From assembly GCA_016700055.1 (NCBI GenBank), contig CP064997.1, positions 1,674,001 through 1,738,000 on the forward strand: a DNA stretch of 64,000 nt. The letters run 5' to 3'. Position numbers and translations under genes: made by a program. How positions within the stretch are numbered: position 1 is the first letter of the stretch; each line of letters opens with the position of its first letter. The stretch is from Actinomycetota bacterium. GTDB lineage: Bacteria > Actinomycetota > Acidimicrobiia > Acidimicrobiales > Ilumatobacteraceae. Positions 60,216 to 64,000 of the stretch are shown in pieces. The notes below the pieces were generated by a model. It worked only from the letters and a program-made list of their open reading frames with translations, was not told the DNA's origin and did not search any database.

Positions 60216-61166
60216 CTACTCGCTGCGAAGGCCAATGGGCCTCGCCTCCGGAGGCGGCGGAACGAGCGAGAGCCGCTGTGCCGACCGGCGCACCCGCCAC
60301 CCGCCGGCCACTTCGGTCGCCAGGCGGTCGCCGCGAGCGACCGCCAGCACGCGCTCGACGCTGGCCGAATCCGGCGGTAGGCCGCCACCTTGCACGGCGC
60401 GCAACCAGCCACGAACCGCGCGCCTGGCCAGGGGGGCAGGGGCGTCGACCAACGCGCGGGCATCGGTGGGGTCGAGCGCGGCGGCGAGGTCGTCGAGCAG
60501 ATCGGCCTCGTCGGCCGCCAATGCCGCCTGGCGCGCCAGCACCGGGACGAGGTCACGGTTGGCGGCCGTCGACAGCAGCGGGAGCAGCTCGTGGCGGATC
60601 CGGTTGCGCAGGAGCGACCGGTCGTCGTTGGAGGGGTCGTCCACGGCCACGATGCCCATGTGCGCGCACAGCCCGCGCGTCTCGGACCGGCGCAGGGCGA
60701 GCAGCGGGCGGCTCGGGCCTGCGGGCCTGCTCGCCCGGATGCCGGCCAGACCGTCGAGACCCGCGCCGCGCAAGACGTTGATCAGCACCGTCTCCGCCTG
60801 GTCGTCGGCGGTGTGGCCAGTCAGGACGCCGGGCGGCAGCACGGCGTATCGCGCGGCGCGGGCACGCGCCTCTAGGTTCGGCCCGGCGCCGACGTCGACT
60901 CGCTCGGCGCGAAACGCCGCCCCGAGCCCGGTGGCGACGCGCCGGACGGCTGCGGCCTCGGCCTCGCCTCCGGGGCGCAGGCCGTGGTCGACGTGCACCG
61001 CCTCCACCTGGCATCGGGCGTGGACGGCGAGGACGAGCAGCGCCATCGAGTCGGCGCCTCCCGACACGGCGCAGGTGACGGCGGTGCCCGGCGGTGGGAA
61101 GTTGCAGCGGGCGAGCAGCGAGTCGCCCACGTCGAAAGCGATGCTCGCCGTGCCCACCGTGCTCAC
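60216..61166 (-). CDS. tilS: tRNA(Ile)-lysidine synthase
   Basis: 316 residues, the shorter actinobacterial form. PP-loop AVSGGADSMALLVLA near residue 33, VDHGLRPGGEAEAAAVR, GHTADDQAETVLINVLRGAG, RPLLALRRSETRGLC and DDPSNDDRSLLRNRIRHELL. It converts C34 of tRNA-Ile2 to lysidine. Start overlaps the stop of the zincin gene upstream by 4 bp. Confidence 0.95.
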   Translation of the reverse strand: MSTVGTASIAFDVGDSLLARCNFPPPGTAVTCAVSGGADSMALLVLAVHARCQVEAVHVDHGLRPGGEAEAAAVRRVATGLGAAFRAERVDVGAGPNLEARARAARYAVLPPGVLTGHTADDQAETVLINVLRGAGLDGLAGIRASRPAGPSRPLLALRRSETRGLCAHMGIVAVDDPSNDDRSLLRNRIRHELLPLLSTAANRDLVPVLARQAALAADEADLLDDLAAALDPTDARALVDAPAPLARRAVRGWLRAVQGGGLPPDSASVERVLAVARGDRLATEVAGGWRVRRSAQRLSLVPPPPEARPIGLRSE

Positions 61167-62245
61167 CAGGCGACTCGCTGCAGCCAGAGCCCGGGGTCTT
61201 TCACCTCGTCGAGCGTCGGCAGGTTCTGCGGCGCCTGCCAGCAGAGCTCGACCGCGCCGCGGCCCTCGACCGTCTCGATCGCGTCGAGGAAGCGGGCACC
61301 GGCGGCGTACTGGTTGAGCTTGGCTTCGAGGCCGATGAGGCGCTGCACCAGCCGGGCGACCGGCGTCGCCCGCTTGCGCCGCTCACGCAGCACGAGCGCG
61401 AATCGGGGAGCCTCGGGCAGACGCTCGCGGCTGGCGGCGCGGTCCATCGTCTGGTCACCGTGGCCTTCGAGCAGCGCCATCAGCCCGCCGATGCGCCCGA
61501 GCAACTCGCGCTGTTCGGGCGTGGCGACGAGGGCCAGCGCGCCGCCTTCGTCGAGACGGGCCTTCGCCGCCGCAGGGTCACGCGCCGCGTCGCGCAACGA
61601 CCGGGCGAGGTGACCGGGGTCGGGGTTGGCCGCGGCCAGCGCCTCCTTCACCAGACCCTGGTAGTAGTCGTGCATCCACGGCACGCCGCGGAACTGGGCG
61701 CGGTGGGTCAACTCGTGCAGCGCGACCCAGAAGCGGAACTGCTCGCGGTCGAACCCGAACTTCTGCTCCAGCATCGCCATGTTGGGAGCGACGAGGTACA
61801 CCGCGTCTTGTCCGTCGACCGTGTCACCGGCGACGAGCAGGTCGTACTGGCCGAGCACGCGGCCCGACACCCAGCCGAGCATCGCCCCCAGCTCGATCGC
61901 CGCGATGCGGGCGGTGGCCCCACCCGGGCGCGGTGCCGGCTTGTCGGGTCGGCGCTTGGCGAACGTGTCGATCCAGTGCTCGAAGGTGGGCTCGAGAAGG
62001 CGCCGGAACGACGCCAGGTTCGCTCGGATCCACTCCGGTCGGTCGATCACCGAGATGTGCGCCGGGGTGGGCGGGCGCAGACCGGTCTCGGCCGCGACGA
62101 GCTCTTCGGCCTCGGCGACGACGCCGGCCAGGTCGGCATCGGTGGGCAGGTCGGTGGTCGGTGCCGGCGAGCGGGAGCTGACGCGGATGGCGACCCGCTC
62201 GGCAAGAGCCCAGTCGATCGGCGAGGGCAGGTCGGGGCTGGCCAT
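61163..62245 (-). CDS. Zincin-like metallopeptidase (zinc-dependent, DUF2342 type)
   Basis: 360 residues. Active-site helix VALHELTHRAQF (HExxH) near residue 177, a possible third ligand region LLEGHGDQTMDRAA, and family blocks AAIELGAMLGWVSGRVLGQ and LVAPNMAMLEQKF. This family is regularly encoded next to tilS in actinobacteria, as here. The biological role is not established. Confidence 0.9.
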   Translation of the reverse strand: MASPDLPSPIDWALAERVAIRVSSRSPAPTTDLPTDADLAGVVAEAEELVAAETGLRPPTPAHISVIDRPEWIRANLASFRRLLEPTFEHWIDTFAKRRPDKPAPRPGGATARIAAIELGAMLGWVSGRVLGQYDLLVAGDTVDGQDAVYLVAPNMAMLEQKFGFDREQFRFWVALHELTHRAQFRGVPWMHDYYQGLVKEALAAANPDPGHLARSLRDAARDPAAAKARLDEGGALALVATPEQRELLGRIGGLMALLEGHGDQTMDRAASRERLPEAPRFALVLRERRKRATPVARLVQRLIGLEAKLNQYAAGARFLDAIETVEGRGAVELCWQAPQNLPTLDEVKDPGLWLQRVAW

Positions 62246-62273
62246 CTCGCCTTTGGTGCGCGCTAGCGCGCGC

Positions 62274-62429
62274 TCAGCCCTCGCCGTGGTGCCGCTTGCC
62301 CGGGTAGCGCGTGGCGGAGACCGACCTCAGGTAACTGGCGCCGAGGCCGACGACCGTGAGGATCAACAACGCCGAGAGTCCGACGCCGATCCACCAGTGC
62401 CACACGTTCGCAGCGAGCAAGCCGAGCAT
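62274..62429 (-). CDS. Small single-pass membrane protein
   Basis: 51 residues: MLGLLAANVWHWWIGVGL, the helix ALLILTVVGLGASYL and a basic end YPGKRHHGEG. ATG 62429 is chosen because the hydrophobic region starts there. No family recognised. Follows rsrA by 48 bp. Confidence 0.55.
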   Translation of the reverse strand: MLGLLAANVWHWWIGVGLSALLILTVVGLGASYLRSVSATRYPGKRHHGEG

Positions 62430-62477
62430 GTGCCGATCGTACCCACCTGATCGAGCGCCCACCCACTCCCCGGGGCG

Positions 62478-62729
62478 TCACCCGATCTCGCCGTCGAGGT
62501 CGAAGTCGGTGTCGAAGCAGCGCTCCAGCTTGGCGACCAGCTCCGGGGGCATCGCGTCTTCGTGGCACTTCTGGCGGATGACGAGCTTCAGCTCGGCATG
62601 GAAGTCGAACGCCTGCAGGCAGTCCGTGCAGCCGTTCAGGTGGTGCTCGATCGCCTGGCGCGTGTCGGTGGTCAGCTCGTCGTCGAGGAATGCGTGGAGC
62701 TCGTGGAGCGTCTCGTTGCAGTCAGCCAC
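62478..62729 (-). CDS. rsrA: Zinc-containing anti-sigma factor, RsrA-like
   Basis: 83 residues. Conserved ZAS pattern HHLNGCTDC (H-x3-C-x2-C), an N-terminal Cys (MADCNE) and a C-terminal Cys in [10 protein letters not shown], as in mycothiol-linked RsrA/RshA proteins that release SigR/SigH on disulfide stress. GTG 62729 overlaps the sigma gene's end by 8 bp, so stoichiometric co-expression is expected. Confidence 0.9.
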   Translation of the reverse strand: MADCNETLHELHAFLDDELTTDTRQAIEHHLNGCTDCLQAFDFHAELKLVIRQKCHEDAMPPELVAKLERCFDTDFDLDGEIG

Positions 62730-63333
62730 CGGAGGGCTCCCTCGTCGCGTCGGCAGGGACCGAGGCGTGTTCGTCGTCGACGAGCCCTTTGGCCCGTCCG
62801 TAGTCGAACAACGACTTCTGCATCGCCTTTCTTCCCCGATGCAGTCGACTCATCACGGTGCCGATCGGGATGTCGAGCATCTCGGCGATCTCCTTGTAGG
62901 AGAAACCCTCGACGTCGGCGAGCAGTACAGGCAGGCGGAAGTTCTCCGGGAGCGCCTCGAGCGCGCCCTTCACCTCGCCGTCGGTGAACAGGTCGAAGAG
63001 CTGGTCCTCCGCGCTGCGGCTGGCGATCGCGGACTCCATCGCCGGCAGGCGGCGGTACAGGTAGAGGTCCTCGATGTCGGCGATGTCGCTCTCGTCGGGG
63101 CGGCGCTGCTTGGAGCGATACGTGTTGATGAAGGTGTTGGTGAGGATCCTGTAGAGCCAGGCGCGCAGGTTGGAGCCCTCTGCGAAGGTGTGGAAGCTGC
63201 GGTAGGCCTTCAAGAAGGTCTCCTGCACGAGGTCCTCGGCGTCGGCCGAGTTGCGCGTCATCCGCAACGCGGCGGAGTAGAGCTGGGGCGCGTACTGCAT
63301 CGCCTCGGCCTGGAACGTCGCGCGTTCTGCCAC
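62722..63333 (-). CDS. sigR: ECF RNA polymerase sigma factor, SigR/SigH type
   Basis: 203 residues from GTG 63333. Region 2: [20 protein letters not shown] and [20 protein letters not shown]; region 4: [20 protein letters not shown] and [17 protein letters not shown]. It responds to thiol oxidation through the adjacent anti-sigma factor, and msrB in this window is a typical type of target. It begins 12 bp after the MarR stop. Confidence 0.94.
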   Translation of the reverse strand: MAERATFQAEAMQYAPQLYSAALRMTRNSADAEDLVQETFLKAYRSFHTFAEGSNLRAWLYRILTNTFINTYRSKQRRPDESDIADIEDLYLYRRLPAMESAIASRSAEDQLFDLFTDGEVKGALEALPENFRLPVLLADVEGFSYKEIAEMLDIPIGTVMSRLHRGRKAMQKSLFDYGRAKGLVDDEHASVPADATREPSGG

Positions 63334-63344
63334 GACCGAGGACC

Positions 63345-63872
63345 CTACGCTTCGACGGACTTGTCGGCACCCAGCTCGGCGACGAGATGCTCCAGGGCAG
63401 CTACGAAGCGCTCCATCATGTCGACGAGTGTGCCCAGCTCGTCGGTCTCGTACTCCGCGAGGATCCGAGCGAGTGCGCTCGTGCGTCGAGCCGCCGCGCT
63501 CTCGTGGCGGCTGCGTCCGGCGTCGGTCACCGACACCACCACCACCCGCCTGTCGTCGGGGTCCGCGAATCGCTCGACGAGCCCCGCACGCGCAAGTCGC
63601 TGCACCGCCCGCGTGGCGCTGGAGGGGTCGATGTGCAGCGCGTCGGCGAGGTCGCCCATGCGCCACGTCCGCTGGACGAGCAGGTCGAGGGCGTCCATCT
63701 GGCCGGGTTCGAGGGCTTCGGCGCCGACGCCGAAGAAGTGGTCACGCAACGCCCCGGCGGCCGCGCCGCGGCGCATCTCCCTCCATGCGTAACCGACGCG
63801 AAGCGCCAACTCGAACTGGGCGGGGTCGGCGAGGTCGACCGCCGATCGCGGAGTCGTGCTGGCGTCCGACAT
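63345..63872 (-). CDS. MarR-family transcriptional regulator
   Basis: 175 residues. Winged helix [20 protein letters not shown], then [20 protein letters not shown] (the wing with D-x-D-x-R) and [22 protein letters not shown] 63872 is preferred; 63899 ([10 protein letters not shown]) adds nine residues over a TTGTATTGT-like promoter stretch. Likely first gene of a MarR-sigR-rsrA unit. Ligand unknown. Confidence 0.88.
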   Translation of the reverse strand: MSDASTTPRSAVDLADPAQFELALRVGYAWREMRRGAAAGALRDHFFGVGAEALEPGQMDALDLLVQRTWRMGDLADALHIDPSSATRAVQRLARAGLVERFADPDDRRVVVVSVTDAGRSRHESAAARRTSALARILAEYETDELGTLVDMMERFVAALEHLVAELGADKSVEA

Positions 63873-63900
63873 GGCAGTTGCACAATACAAACGACCCATC

Positions 63901-63946
63901 GCCCGCCTGAAGCCGCGGCCCTCGCCCGCCTAAAACCGCGGCCCTC
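63901..63946 (+). repeat. Two tandem 23-bp repeats
   Basis: GCCCGCCTGAAGCCGCGGCC plus CTC (63901-63923) is followed directly by GCCCGCCTAAAACCGCGGCC plus CTC (63924-63946), with two differences. They lie upstream of the MarR gene and run into the REP-like repeat. Confidence 0.75.
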
Positions 63947-63971
63947 GCGCCAATCTGGCGCGATACCTGCG
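63934..63971 (-). repeat. REP-like palindromic repeat, second full copy
   Basis: Reverse complement of 4373-4410 with 36 of 38 bases identical, centred on CGCGCCAATCTGGCGCG. The following bases to 64000 (CGCAGGTTCGTTGACACATT and GGCG) match, inverted, the partial copy at 4344-4359, so the array probably continues beyond the window. No gene is visible in 63900-64000. Confidence 0.8.
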
Positions 63972-64000
63972 TCTGGCGCAGGTTCGTTGACACATTGGCG

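Noticed and set aside
63901..64000. CRISPR array
   Set aside because: Repeats are directly tandem without spacers, differ in sequence and are dyad-containing REP-like elements.

Overview
The window is 64 kb of high-GC actinobacterial chromosome. Genes are densely packed, often with 4-bp stop/start overlaps, GTG starts are common, and no rRNA, tRNA, CRISPR or transposase was found. A SigR/RsrA-type redox switch, a Tad pilus locus in actinobacterial order, a TilS-zincin pair, RadA and DisA, furA-catalase, a galE2/plsC-like pair and an ethylmalonyl-CoA-type carboxylase/reductase point to Actinomycetota. A deep-branching class such as Acidimicrobiia is my best guess. That is an inference from gene content, not a phylogenetic result.

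Layout. 1-8.9 kb: a partial class III CoA-transferase, an aminotransferase, a phosphoesterase and a nucleoside hydrolase. Then an acyl-CoA carboxylase beta gene followed by an RDD membrane protein (with an apparent frameshift) and an epsilon-like small protein, a SIMPL protein and an ATP-dependent DNA ligase. 8.9-17.8 kb: a CopC-CopD fusion, dnaX-recR, and a carbon-assimilation block of thiolase, crotonyl-CoA carboxylase/reductase, methylmalonyl-CoA epimerase and acyl-CoA dehydrogenase. 17.8-29.5 kb: housekeeping and repair genes (MsrB, Nudix, MBL), a DUF222-HNH gene under what looks like a textbook SOS promoter, a kynureninase/CoA-transferase/M20 operon, an orphan WXG100 protein, a small three-gene operon and pantothenate kinase.

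29.5-33.4 kb is the most unusual part. A DNA adenine methyltransferase and methionine aminopeptidase, probably once convergent with overlapping 3' ends, are now separated by about 1.2 kb of clearly lower-GC DNA. That DNA encodes a lipoprotein and a cysteine-rich secreted protein, and it is bounded by two 196-bp direct repeats that differ at 6 positions. 33.4-42.5 kb is a complete-looking Tad pilus operon (CpaB-, TadZ-, TadA-, TadB- and TadC-like proteins, pilin, two TadE-like and one TadG-like). It is preceded by a leader with nested hairpins and ends with a 979-residue membrane protein carrying LysM-like and BTAD regulatory domains.

42.4-64 kb: disA, a 2H phosphoesterase, radA, a furA-catalase operon with a leaderless FurA-type promoter, an LppM-like protein, an iron ABC transporter with a palindromic operator, clpC and polyprenyl diphosphate synthase. 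These are followed by an alpha/beta hydrolase/PlsC-like/epimerase operon, a second SIMPL protein, a phosphatase-like protein lacking its catalytic Cys, tilS, a zincin and a MarR-SigR-RsrA operon. A REP-like palindromic repeat occurs near both ends of the window (4.4 kb and 63.9 kb).
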